Source of the DNA: F22 sp963675625
Lineage (GTDB): Bacteria; Bacteroidota; Bacteroidia; Bacteroidales; Bacteroidaceae
Direction: 5' to 3'
Assembly (NCBI GenBank): GCA_963675625.1
Contig: OY776497.1
Span: forward strand, 1,178,001-1,242,000
Length of the DNA: 64,000 nt
Part shown: piece by piece, positions 1-7,599 of the stretch
How positions within the stretch are numbered: position 1 is the stretch's first letter
Layout: the number at the start of each line of letters is the position of its first letter
The notes under the pieces: model-generated
What the model was told of the DNA's origin: nothing
Seen by the model: the letters and a program-made list of their open reading frames with translations, nothing else
The model's database searches: none
Translations under genes and position numbers: made by a program

Positions 1-65
1 CGCACATCTGAGGCTGAATAAAAAGGAGACAAAGTATGACGAATAAGTTTTTTTATATCTTTCAT
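1..65 (-). CDS. prmC: Partial PrmC/HemK-like N5-glutamine methyltransferase, N-terminus only
   Basis: An open frame on the minus strand starts at ATG 65-63 and runs off the left edge. The 21 visible codons read MKDIKKLIRHTLSPFYSASD and onward, which fits the N-terminal helix of release-factor glutamine methyltransferases (short basic helix, then a P-x-Y turn). The gene is divergent from ribD, a pairing I recall from Bacteroidales. A TATCTTTG box lies only four bases before the ATG, so the mRNA may be nearly leaderless. No catalytic motif is in the window, so the name rests on the short N-terminus and the context. Confidence 0.5.
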   Translation of the reverse strand, partial: MKDIKKLIRHTLSPFYSASDV

Positions 66-69
66 CTTA

Positions 70-77
70 CAAAGATA
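70..77 (-). promoter_or_regulatory. -7 box of the partial prmC gene
   Basis: On the minus strand the bases read TATCTTTG, a perfect match to the Bacteroidetes -7 consensus TAnnTTTG. The G lies four bases from the ATG of the partial prmC reading frame, so transcription would start at or beside the start codon. Confidence 0.55.
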
Positions 78-130
78 CTATTTTATCCCATACAAACTAA
101 ATAACGTCGCATTAAGTACAAACAGGTACA

Positions 131-1177
131 ATGGATATAAACCACAAAGATATATGGTACATGCAAAGGGCCATACAACTAGCTTATCATGGCCAATTGA
201 CAACACCCCCCAATCCCATGGTTGGTGCCGTTATTGTCCACAATGACAAGATTATTGGTGAGGGCTATCATATACGAGCAGGTGAAGCTCATGCTGAAGT
301 GCATGCGATAAACTCTGTCGGCAATAAAGAATTACTCAAAGAAAGCACTATATATGTAACTCTAGAGCCCTGCTCACATTATGGAAAAACTCCTCCATGT
401 GCCCAATTAATCATTGACATGGGTATACCTAGGATTGTTGTTGGATGTATAGACCCTTTTGAAAAAGTCAGTGGTCGCGGAATACAAATGCTCCAAAATG
501 CAGGCCGAGAAGTCGTAGTAGGAGTTCTTCAAGAAACATGCTACAATATCATTCGTCGTTTTGTTACATTCCATCTTCATAAAAGACCATACATTACACT
601 AAAATGGGCCATATCTGCCGATGGTTTTGTCGATAGATTACGTCCAGAAGTACAATCCGGTAAAATAACTCCTTGTGACATGCCAGCAGCACGACTATCA
701 TCTGATAGAAGCGCTATCTTCACTCACAAACGTCGAACATATCATCAGGCAATTCTCGTAGGGCGGCACACTGTCGAAATGGATTACCCCAATTTATTAT
801 CTCGCTATTGGGATGGTCCTCAACCACAACGATATGTCATGTCCCAAAGTAATGCATTAGAGCATTTGTCACAGCTTCCTCTATTTCAAGGGAAGCATCC
901 CGCTCGCATACTCTCAACGCATAGTGTCTCAGAAGCCATGAAACAACTTCATTCAGATGGTATGCAGTCTGTTTTAGTAGAAGGTGGTCCCACATTACAC
1001 CAAGCTTTTATTGACGCTGGCTTATGGGACGAAATCATTATTGAGCAGAGTGACGCAGTCTTGGGACAAGGAATTCTACCAGCTACAATTTCATGTGTTA
1101 CACCCCGTTTTGTCACCAAATGGGCACAAAAAACATGGTTTACCCTGCAAAATCCTATAAATTACTATAATAAATAG
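131..1177 (+). CDS. ribD: Bifunctional riboflavin biosynthesis deaminase/reductase RibD
   Basis: RibD carries out two successive steps of riboflavin synthesis in the cytoplasm: deamination of the pyrimidine intermediate made from GTP, then NADPH-dependent reduction of its ribosyl side chain. The N-terminal half (about residues 7-150) is a cytidine-deaminase-type zinc domain: His54 and Glu56 in HAE, with Cys81 and Cys90 in PCSHYGKTPPC as the other zinc ligands. The C-terminal half (about 155-348) is the RibD_C reductase domain; it opens with the usual RPYITLKWAISADG and contains VEGGPTLH near the end. The length of 348 aa is normal. It is divergent from the partial prmC; no other riboflavin gene is nearby. 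Confidence 0.95.
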   Translation: MDINHKDIWYMQRAIQLAYHGQLTTPPNPMVGAVIVHNDKIIGEGYHIRAGEAHAEVHAINSVGNKELLKESTIYVTLEPCSHYGKTPPCAQLIIDMGIPRIVVGCIDPFEKVSGRGIQMLQNAGREVVVGVLQETCYNIIRRFVTFHLHKRPYITLKWAISADGFVDRLRPEVQSGKITPCDMPAARLSSDRSAIFTHKRRTYHQAILVGRHTVEMDYPNLLSRYWDGPQPQRYVMSQSNALEHLSQLPLFQGKHPARILSTHSVSEAMKQLHSDGMQSVLVEGGPTLHQAFIDAGLWDEIIIEQSDAVLGQGILPATISCVTPRFVTKWAQKTWFTLQNPINYYNK

Positions 1178-1208
1178 GGTCAGAGTTTCTGTGCGCTAAA
1201 AATCTTTT

Positions 1209-1216
1209 TATTTTTG
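1209..1216 (+). promoter_or_regulatory. -7 box for the DUF6242 lipoprotein gene
   Basis: The bases TATTTTTG match TAnnTTTG and lie 28 bases before the ATG at 1245. This suggests a promoter separate from ribD, possibly also serving the following uppS-bamA genes. Confidence 0.5.
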
Positions 1217-1244
1217 CATCTTGAAGTTATAACGCAAAAGACCA

Positions 1245-2537
1245 ATGAATTATAAATCAGTATTCGCGCTGGCAAGTTTATCTCTTGCAGCCATCACACT
1301 CGGCAGTTGTTTGGGTAGTTCAGACAACAGCACATCGTATGCGGACATTGCCGCTGTTACCTCTTTCTCTATTGACACTGTCATGCTAGATAGTGTTGAT
1401 CAAGAAAAGACATTCACAATAGATCAAATCAACAAGAAGATATTCAATATTGATTCTTTAAGCTACGGCAGCGGAGATTCAATTAAAAAGATTTTGATGA
1501 GTGTATCTACTACGGGGTATCTTGGACATAATGACCTGTTGATTTCTCTGAGCGACTCGGTAGATCTTTCAGAAACCATGACAACTCCTTATGTACTCCA
1601 AGTTGTTTCACCAACAAATAACAAACATCTCATTGCATATGATGTTGAAGTACGAGTGCACCAACAAAAAACGGATTCACTTCATTGGAATTTGATTACT
1701 TCAGACTTCAGCAACGCAAAATTGACAGCTCCTTTACAAGCCGCATGGTTAAACGGAACAATGCACGTATATGATACCGCTGGGAATTATTTTACAACAG
1801 AAGATGGTAAAGTTTGGAACGAAAGGACAGCAACATGGCCAACAACCCCCAACTATATAAGCATTCGTTCGTTTGCTAATACGTTATGGGCCGTGGGTAC
1901 AGATGGTAGTCTTATGACTTCAGTAGATGGGCTAACTTGGGTGAAACAAACAACATCAAATACATTGATCAATCTAATCACCGTATTAGATAACAAGATG
2001 CTTGCCTTAGTCGAAAATAATTCTGGTCAAACAGTTTGGGGAACCATTGAGAGCGATTACACAATAACTCTTGGAGATGTTGTCGATGGAAAATTTCCTC
2101 TAACACATCTCAACGGTTTCGAATACTACACAGCCAATGATGACGCGCGAGCACTTTGTATAGGTGCAACATCATCAGAAGACAATAACACCGACGCATG
2201 GTTTACTGCAAATGGTCTTCACTGGAGCGCACTTCATTCTAGTTTAACTTCAGCACAACTTCCAAATGTAGGTAGTCGTCCATACATATTTAAACAAGGC
2301 GATCAGTTTTATACACTTCCAACTGATCTAGCTGCGATCTACGAATCCCCAGAGAGTCTCACATGGCAACAAGCCACCGATTTGGTTCTTGTTCCTACCG
2401 AGATGGCACATACAGCAGGTGCAGCAATGGCTATTGATGCTGAACAAAGAATTTGGATCATTGCTCCTGCCAGCGGCAACAGTCCAGAACAAGTATGGAA
2501 CGGTCGAGTAAATAAACTAGGATTTGTAAATCAGTAA
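1245..2537 (+). CDS. DUF6242-type lipoprotein, beta-propeller-like
   Basis: This is a 430-aa secreted lipoprotein of unknown function. It has a type II signal peptide with the lipobox LGSC (Cys22). An N-terminal region (about 35-140) resembles the Bacteroidales DUF6242 domain. The rest has repeated Trp/Asp-rich strands of sialidase or photosynthesis-assembly propeller character (TEDGKVWNE, TSVDGLTWVK, TANGLHWSA, ESLTWQQA). Each unit has the form (D/N)G-x-x-W, as in BNR-like propellers. It sits four bases upstream of uppS, so the two are probably co-transcribed. Family assignment is from memory of Bacteroides/Prevotella annotation; no enzymatic residues are recognisable. Confidence 0.8.
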   Translation: MNYKSVFALASLSLAAITLGSCLGSSDNSTSYADIAAVTSFSIDTVMLDSVDQEKTFTIDQINKKIFNIDSLSYGSGDSIKKILMSVSTTGYLGHNDLLISLSDSVDLSETMTTPYVLQVVSPTNNKHLIAYDVEVRVHQQKTDSLHWNLITSDFSNAKLTAPLQAAWLNGTMHVYDTAGNYFTTEDGKVWNERTATWPTTPNYISIRSFANTLWAVGTDGSLMTSVDGLTWVKQTTSNTLINLITVLDNKMLALVENNSGQTVWGTIESDYTITLGDVVDGKFPLTHLNGFEYYTANDDARALCIGATSSEDNNTDAWFTANGLHWSALHSSLTSAQLPNVGSRPYIFKQGDQFYTLPTDLAAIYESPESLTWQQATDLVLVPTEMAHTAGAAMAIDAEQRIWIIAPASGNSPEQVWNGRVNKLGFVNQ

Positions 2538-2547
2538 TCCTGTGACT

Positions 2548-3309
2548 ATGAATCAAATAAAAATCAATCCTACTATTGACAGTAGTCGTGTGCCTAAACA
2601 TGTTGCTATCGTTATGGATGGCAACGGTCGTTGGGCCAAGGCGCGAGGCTTGGAAAGAGCGGCAGGACATCAAGAAGGAATTGCATCCGTTCACGAGATT
2701 GCCGAAGTAGCTGCTCACATGGGGGTTGATTACCTCACACTATATACTTTCTCCACAGAAAATTGGAATCGCCCAGCTGAAGAAGTGAATGCACTGATGG
2801 GATTATTGATGGAAGAACTCAATGAAAAGTTATTCAAAAAGAATCAACTACGTTTTGATGTTATAGGCGACATTAAACGTCTTCCAATTGAGATTCAAGA
2901 CCAAATAACTTATTTGCGTAAAGCGACAAGCCAATATAAGAATATGACCTTAGTACTAGCTTTGAGTTATTCTTCACGTTGGGAAATCACTTACGCTATG
3001 CAACAAATAGCACAAGAAATAGCTTCAGGAGATTTATTACCAGAAGAAGTGAACGAATCATGTATCAATGCCCACATGAATACTTCATTTATGCCCGACC
3101 CAGATTTACTTATTCGTACTGGGGGTGACATACGCTTAAGTAATTATCTATTATGGCAATCAGCATATACTGAATTTTATTTCTGCAACATATTTTGGCC
3201 TGACTTTCGCCAAAAACAATTTGAAGATGCCATTCTAGACTACCAAAATCGAGAAAGGCGCTTTGGAAAAACTTCAGAACAAGTACAAAACGAAAACAGT
3301 GCCCAGTAG
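2548..3309 (+). CDS. uppS: Isoprenyl transferase (undecaprenyl diphosphate synthase)
   Basis: UppS condenses farnesyl diphosphate with eight isopentenyl units to give undecaprenyl diphosphate, the lipid carrier for peptidoglycan and O-antigen. The motif HVAIVMDGNGRWAK contains the catalytic Asp24, counted from the ATG at 2548. Further family motifs are YLTLYTFSTENWNRP and, near the C-terminus, LIRTGGDIRLSNYLLWQSAYTE. The length of 253 aa is typical. A GTG at 2542 would add two residues; I prefer the ATG because nothing conserved lies before it. The gene follows the DUF6242 lipoprotein and precedes bamA by 30 bases, in an envelope-biogenesis run. Confidence 0.96.
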   Translation: MNQIKINPTIDSSRVPKHVAIVMDGNGRWAKARGLERAAGHQEGIASVHEIAEVAAHMGVDYLTLYTFSTENWNRPAEEVNALMGLLMEELNEKLFKKNQLRFDVIGDIKRLPIEIQDQITYLRKATSQYKNMTLVLALSYSSRWEITYAMQQIAQEIASGDLLPEEVNESCINAHMNTSFMPDPDLLIRTGGDIRLSNYLLWQSAYTEFYFCNIFWPDFRQKQFEDAILDYQNRERRFGKTSEQVQNENSAQ

Positions 3310-3339
3310 CACTTAACATGCCCATATCTAAGACAATAT

Positions 3340-5940
3340 ATGATGAGAATGAATAAACATTTCCCTTTATTACTGATGCTAGTCTTGATGCTACCATTTG
3401 TTGCACAATTGACTCAAGCGCAAGACAAGCCTAGTATCCTATACTCAGGAACTCCAAAAACGTATGAAATCGCTGACATTCAAGTCGAAGGTGGAGGTGA
3501 TTACGATGATTACGTATTGATTGGTCTATCGGGCCTTTCTGTTAAAGATAAGATTCGTGTTCCAGGAACAGACATCACAAATGCACTAAAGCGCTATTGG
3601 AGACATGGCCTTTTTAGCGATGTAAAAATCACTGCAGAAAAAGTAGAGGGTGATAAAATTTGGCTAAAGATTTGGCTAAAACAACGTCCACGCATCTCAA
3701 AAATTTCATACCACGGAGTTAAGAAATCAGAACGCGAGGATCTAGAGATTAAACTTGGGTTAGTCTCAGGTAACCAAATTACTCCAAACGTTGTAGATAG
3801 AGCAAAACTTCTGATCAAACGTTATTTCGACGATAAAGGCTACAAGAACGCAGACGTGAACATTGTGCAACGAGAAGATCCTAAGCACAAAGGTCAAGAG
3901 ACTGTGGATATTTATATAGACAAGAAAGAAAAAATTCGTGTCCACAAGATTTATATTACTGGCAACAAGGCATTGAAGGCTAGTAAAATCAAATGGGTCA
4001 TGAAAAAAACAAACGAAAAGGGCAAGCTTATTAATTTATTCCGTACAAAGAAGTTTGTTAAAGAAAAATACGAAGAGGATAAAGAACATGTTATATCAAA
4101 ATATAATGAACTGGGGTATCGTGATGCTGTTATTACATCAGATAGTATAGCTCATTATGATGATAAAACAGTTGATGTTTATCTTAAAATTGATGAGGGG
4201 ACTAAATATTACATTCGCAATATATCATGGGTAGGTAATACAAAGTACACATCCGAACAACTCGAACAAGCATTAAAAATGCATAGTGGAGATGTGTATA
4301 ATCAAAAGTTGATGGAAGAGCGTCTTTCAACCGATGACGATGCTATCGGCAATCTATATTACAATAATGGGTATCTATTCTACTCACTTGATCCAGTGGA
4401 AGTCAATATAGAGGGTGATAGTATAGACCTTGAAATGCGTATTTCAGAAGGCGACCCTGCTAAAATCAATAAAATCATTATCCATGGTAACGACCATGTA
4501 TATGAAAATGTGGTTCGTCGTGAATTACGTACTAAACCAGGTGAACTATTTAGCAAAGAGGACTTGATGAGATCTATGCGTGAACTTCAACAAATGGGAC
4601 ACTTTGATCCAGAACAAATCAAACCAGATCCACAACCTAATCCTGAAACTGGTACAGTAGATATTGGTTATAACCTTGTATCAAAATCAAATGACCAAGT
4701 TGAGATGTCATTTGGTTGGGGACAAACTGGTGTGATTGGTAAGTTGAGCCTTCGCTTCAACAACTTCTCTATGCAGAACTTATTGCATCCAGGGCGAAAC
4801 AACCGTTTTCTTCTTCCTCGTGGAGATGGTCAATCATTGACACTTAGTGCACAAACCAATGCTTCATACTATCAATCATACAGTATTAGTTTCACGGACC
4901 CATGGTTTGGAGGAAAACGTCCTAATTCTCTATCTGTTTCAGCTTACTATTCTAAGCAAACTGATATCAGTGATAGATATTATTCATCCAATTATTACAA
5001 CAACTACAGTAGCTATTATAACAATTATGGTAGCTATGGGTATAACAACTACAATAATGTAGAGAACTACTACGACCCAAACAAATCGATGCAAATGCTT
5101 GGAATGTCTATTGGGCTTGGGAAAAGATTGAACTGGCCTGATGACTACTTTTACACTAGAGCCACATTATCTTTTCAACATTACATCCTTAAAAATTGGA
5201 GATATCTACCAGTTGAAAATGGAGACTGTAATATCTTTACTTTAGAATTCTTGCTCGGACGTAATAGTACAGACAACCCAATATTCCCACGTAGAGGGTC
5301 AGATTTCACCGCATCTGTTACTTTGACACCACCATACTCTGCTTTTGATGGCAAAGACTACTCCAGCCTAGATCCTACAGTACAATCTGATGCAGATGAA
5401 CTATACAGATGGATAGAATATCACAAATGGGAGTTCAAGAGTAATACATACACCGCTTTGACTGGTGGAGCCAAATGTCTAGTATTACGCACTCGTGCAC
5501 AGTTTGGTATTCTTGGAAGCTATGACAGTGCTAAGAAGTCACCATTCCAAACCTATGAAGTCGGAGGTGATGGTATGACTGGTTACTCCAGCATGGCTAC
5601 TCAAACGATTGGGCTACGTGGATATGAAAATTCAGCATTGACCATGTATAATCGTGGATATGCCTATACAAGATTTGGTGTAGAACTTCGCTATCCTTTA
5701 ATGCTTGAATCAACAACTACAATTTATGCTCTAGCTTTCCTTGAAGGTGGTAATGCTTGGTCAAAGGTAAAAGACTTCAATCCATTTGAGATGAAACGAA
5801 GTGCAGGTCTAGGTGTTCGTATCATGTTACCGATGGTAGGTCTAATGGGAATCGACTGGGCATACGGGTTTGATAAGATTAACGGTTCTGATCAATACAG
5901 TGGTAGCCAATTCCACTTTGTACTGGGCCAAGAATTCTAA
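3340..5940 (+). CDS. bamA: Outer membrane protein assembly factor BamA
   Basis: BamA is the central subunit that folds beta-barrel proteins into the outer membrane. After a signal peptide ending near residue 28 (LTQAQ), five POTRA-type repeats occupy roughly residues 42-450, each ending in strand patterns such as ISKISYHGVKK and VHKIYITGNKAL. The rest is an Omp85 barrel ending in aromatic residue Phe866, the usual beta-signal. Near residue 740 the protein has the conserved LRGYE (plug/L6 VRGF-like) motif. A striking Tyr/Asn/Ser-rich stretch near residues 545-585 probably forms a surface loop. The gene is followed by ompH and murI, the usual order in the phylum. Confidence 0.96.
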   Translation: MMRMNKHFPLLLMLVLMLPFVAQLTQAQDKPSILYSGTPKTYEIADIQVEGGGDYDDYVLIGLSGLSVKDKIRVPGTDITNALKRYWRHGLFSDVKITAEKVEGDKIWLKIWLKQRPRISKISYHGVKKSEREDLEIKLGLVSGNQITPNVVDRAKLLIKRYFDDKGYKNADVNIVQREDPKHKGQETVDIYIDKKEKIRVHKIYITGNKALKASKIKWVMKKTNEKGKLINLFRTKKFVKEKYEEDKEHVISKYNELGYRDAVITSDSIAHYDDKTVDVYLKIDEGTKYYIRNISWVGNTKYTSEQLEQALKMHSGDVYNQKLMEERLSTDDDAIGNLYYNNGYLFYSLDPVEVNIEGDSIDLEMRISEGDPAKINKIIIHGNDHVYENVVRRELRTKPGELFSKEDLMRSMRELQQMGHFDPEQIKPDPQPNPETGTVDIGYNLVSKSNDQVEMSFGWGQTGVIGKLSLRFNNFSMQNLLHPGRNNRFLLPRGDGQSLTLSAQTNASYYQSYSISFTDPWFGGKRPNSLSVSAYYSKQTDISDRYYSSNYYNNYSSYYNNYGSYGYNNYNNVENYYDPNKSMQMLGMSIGLGKRLNWPDDYFYTRATLSFQHYILKNWRYLPVENGDCNIFTLEFLLGRNSTDNPIFPRRGSDFTASVTLTPPYSAFDGKDYSSLDPTVQSDADELYRWIEYHKWEFKSNTYTALTGGAKCLVLRTRAQFGILGSYDSAKKSPFQTYEVGGDGMTGYSSMATQTIGLRGYENSALTMYNRGYAYTRFGVELRYPLMLESTTTIYALAFLEGGNAWSKVKDFNPFEMKRSAGLGVRIMLPMVGLMGIDWAYGFDKINGSDQYSGSQFHFVLGQEF

Positions 5941-5970
5941 GAAATTCTTAGGAAATTCGGATTATTTGCT

Positions 5971-5978
5971 TACTTTTG
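5971..5978 (+). promoter_or_regulatory. -7 box upstream of ompH
   Basis: TACTTTTG matches TAnnTTTG. It lies 68 bases before the ompH ATG and just after the bamA stop, so ompH probably has its own promoter in addition to any read-through. Confidence 0.5.
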
Positions 5979-6046
5979 CAAACGTGGTTTAGTTTCCACA
6001 ACAAATAAAGAATAAATCATTTACATAATAACAAAAGACTATCAAA

Positions 6047-6559
6047 ATGAAAAAGATCTTATTAGCTGTACTTATGGTACTCCCATTAACAGTGTTCGCT
6101 CAGGTTAAACTGGCACATGTTAATTCTCAAGAAATTGTGATGGCTATGCCAGAAACGGCTGCCGCACAAAAGACCTTGAAAGACCTTCAAGATAAGTACA
6201 CTCAAGAAATCAAACGTACTCAAGACGAACTTCAGAAAAAATTTGCTGAGTACCAAAAAGCAATTAGTGACAGCGGTGATAAATTACCAGCAAATATTCA
6301 AGATCGTCGCCGTAAAGAACTAGAAGATATGTCACAACGTGCACAACAGTTTCAATCAGAAGCTCAACAAAATCTTCAAAATAAAGAACAAGAGTTGATG
6401 CAACCTATCTTCAAGAAACTTGGTGATGCAATTTCTGCAGTAGGTACTGCTGGTGGATATACATATATTATTGACTTAGCTCGTACTCCACTTGCATACG
6501 TTAGTCCATCTGCTACAGACGTAACAGCAAATGTTAAAACTAAATTGGGTATTAAGTAA
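6047..6559 (+). CDS. OmpH/Skp-family periplasmic chaperone
   Basis: This is a 170-aa exported protein of the OmpH/Skp family, which holds unfolded outer-membrane proteins on their way to BamA. It has a signal peptide (MKKILLAVLM to VFAQ, cleavage after Ala18). The Skp signature follows: KLAHVNSQEIVMAMPE, then a long charged coiled coil (about 40-120) rich in Gln, Lys and Glu, then a C-terminal GYTYIIDLARTPLAYVSP segment. It lies 106 bases after bamA and is followed by a terminator. I remember Bacteroidales usually having two such genes here; only one is present. Confidence 0.92.
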   Translation: MKKILLAVLMVLPLTVFAQVKLAHVNSQEIVMAMPETAAAQKTLKDLQDKYTQEIKRTQDELQKKFAEYQKAISDSGDKLPANIQDRRRKELEDMSQRAQQFQSEAQQNLQNKEQELMQPIFKKLGDAISAVGTAGGYTYIIDLARTPLAYVSPSATDVTANVKTKLGIK

Positions 6560-6592
6560 TTATTGCTTAGGCTCATAAACAATAAATTTAAT

Positions 6593-6626
6593 AGCCCTGA
6601 CGCCTGATAGGCGTTGGGGCTTTTTT
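6593..6626 (+). terminator. Intrinsic terminator after ompH
   Basis: A 12-bp stem (6593-6604 with 6610-6621, including two G-U pairs) has a short loop and is followed by six T. It closes the bamA-ompH transcript before murI. Confidence 0.85.
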
Positions 6627-6656
6627 GAATAATGTTCCTTTCAAATATCACCTACT

Positions 6657-7493
6657 ATGTCCTTTTCAAAAACATTACTCGGTCCAATCGGAATCTTCGA
6701 CTCAGGTTATGGAGGATTAACTGTATTAGACAGCATACGACAACAATTGCCACAATATGATTATTTGTATCTAGGTGATAATGCACGCAATCCATATGGG
6801 CCTCGCTCATTTGAAGTCGTTTATGAATTCACACTGCAAGCTGTCAAAAAATTATTCGACATGGGGTGTCCTCTAGTCATTCTTGCATGCAATACGGCAT
6901 CAGCAAAAGCCTTACGAAGCATCCAACAAAATGACCTACCCTATTTGGACAACACACGTCGTGTATTAGGGGTTATTCGACCTACTGTTGAAGCAGTAGG
7001 TACATTAACCCAAACACATCACATTGGTGTTATGGGGACTGTTGGAACTATTCGTTCACAAAGTTATACAATGGAAGTTGAAAAACTATATGGAGATATA
7101 CAAGTTGTAGGCGAAGCTTGCCCAATGTGGGTATCTCTTGTAGAAAATAACGAATACAATAGTCCAGGTGCAGACTACTTTATTAAACAACATATAGACA
7201 ACTTACTTACACAAGACAAAGACATAGACTGTGTCATTCTTGGCTGTACTCATTACCCTCTTCTTTTGAAGAAAATTCATGAATATATGCCACCCAATAT
7301 ACAAGTCATCTCACAAGGCAACTACGTGGCATCTTCATTGGCCAACTATTTAGAACGTCATCCAGAAATCAGTTCTCGCTGTCGACAAGGTGGCCATACC
7401 GAATTCTTCACAACTGAATCTCCGGAACGATTTCAAGAATCTGCCTCCATCTTTTTGCAGGAAGATATTGATGTACAACATATCACATTATAA
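6657..7493 (+). CDS. murI: Glutamate racemase
   Basis: MurI converts L-glutamate to D-glutamate for peptidoglycan, using two catalytic cysteines and no cofactor. Both are visible: Cys78 in ILACNTASA and Cys197 in VILGCTHYPLL. The N-terminus has the substrate-binding GPIGIFDSGYGGLTV, followed by YLGDNARNPYG. At 278 aa it has family length. It is the last gene of the plus-strand envelope cluster and ends at a bidirectional hairpin. Confidence 0.96.
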   Translation: MSFSKTLLGPIGIFDSGYGGLTVLDSIRQQLPQYDYLYLGDNARNPYGPRSFEVVYEFTLQAVKKLFDMGCPLVILACNTASAKALRSIQQNDLPYLDNTRRVLGVIRPTVEAVGTLTQTHHIGVMGTVGTIRSQSYTMEVEKLYGDIQVVGEACPMWVSLVENNEYNSPGADYFIKQHIDNLLTQDKDIDCVILGCTHYPLLLKKIHEYMPPNIQVISQGNYVASSLANYLERHPEISSRCRQGGHTEFFTTESPERFQESASIFLQEDIDVQHITL

Positions 7494-7500
7494 TAAATAA

Positions 7501-7534
7501 AGCGTATTGAGAATAAATCCCAATACGCTTTTTT
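7501..7534. terminator. Hairpin between convergent murI and the DUF5107 gene
   Basis: A perfect 9-bp stem (7501-7509 with 7521-7529) is followed by a run of T on the plus strand. The minus strand is also T-rich after the stem. It can terminate murI and probably also the convergent sugar operon that ends at 7600. Confidence 0.75.
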
Positions 7535-7599
7535 GTTCACCATAACAGACAATTATACTATATACTTGTCGTGGTTCAAAATTGTTTCATGTCAACTGA

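Noticed and set aside
35..103. A 22-codon plus-strand frame after AAGGAG at the left edge
   Set aside because: It lies over the prmC start and promoter on the other strand, has no family resemblance, and Shine-Dalgarno sites are not typical of the phylum.
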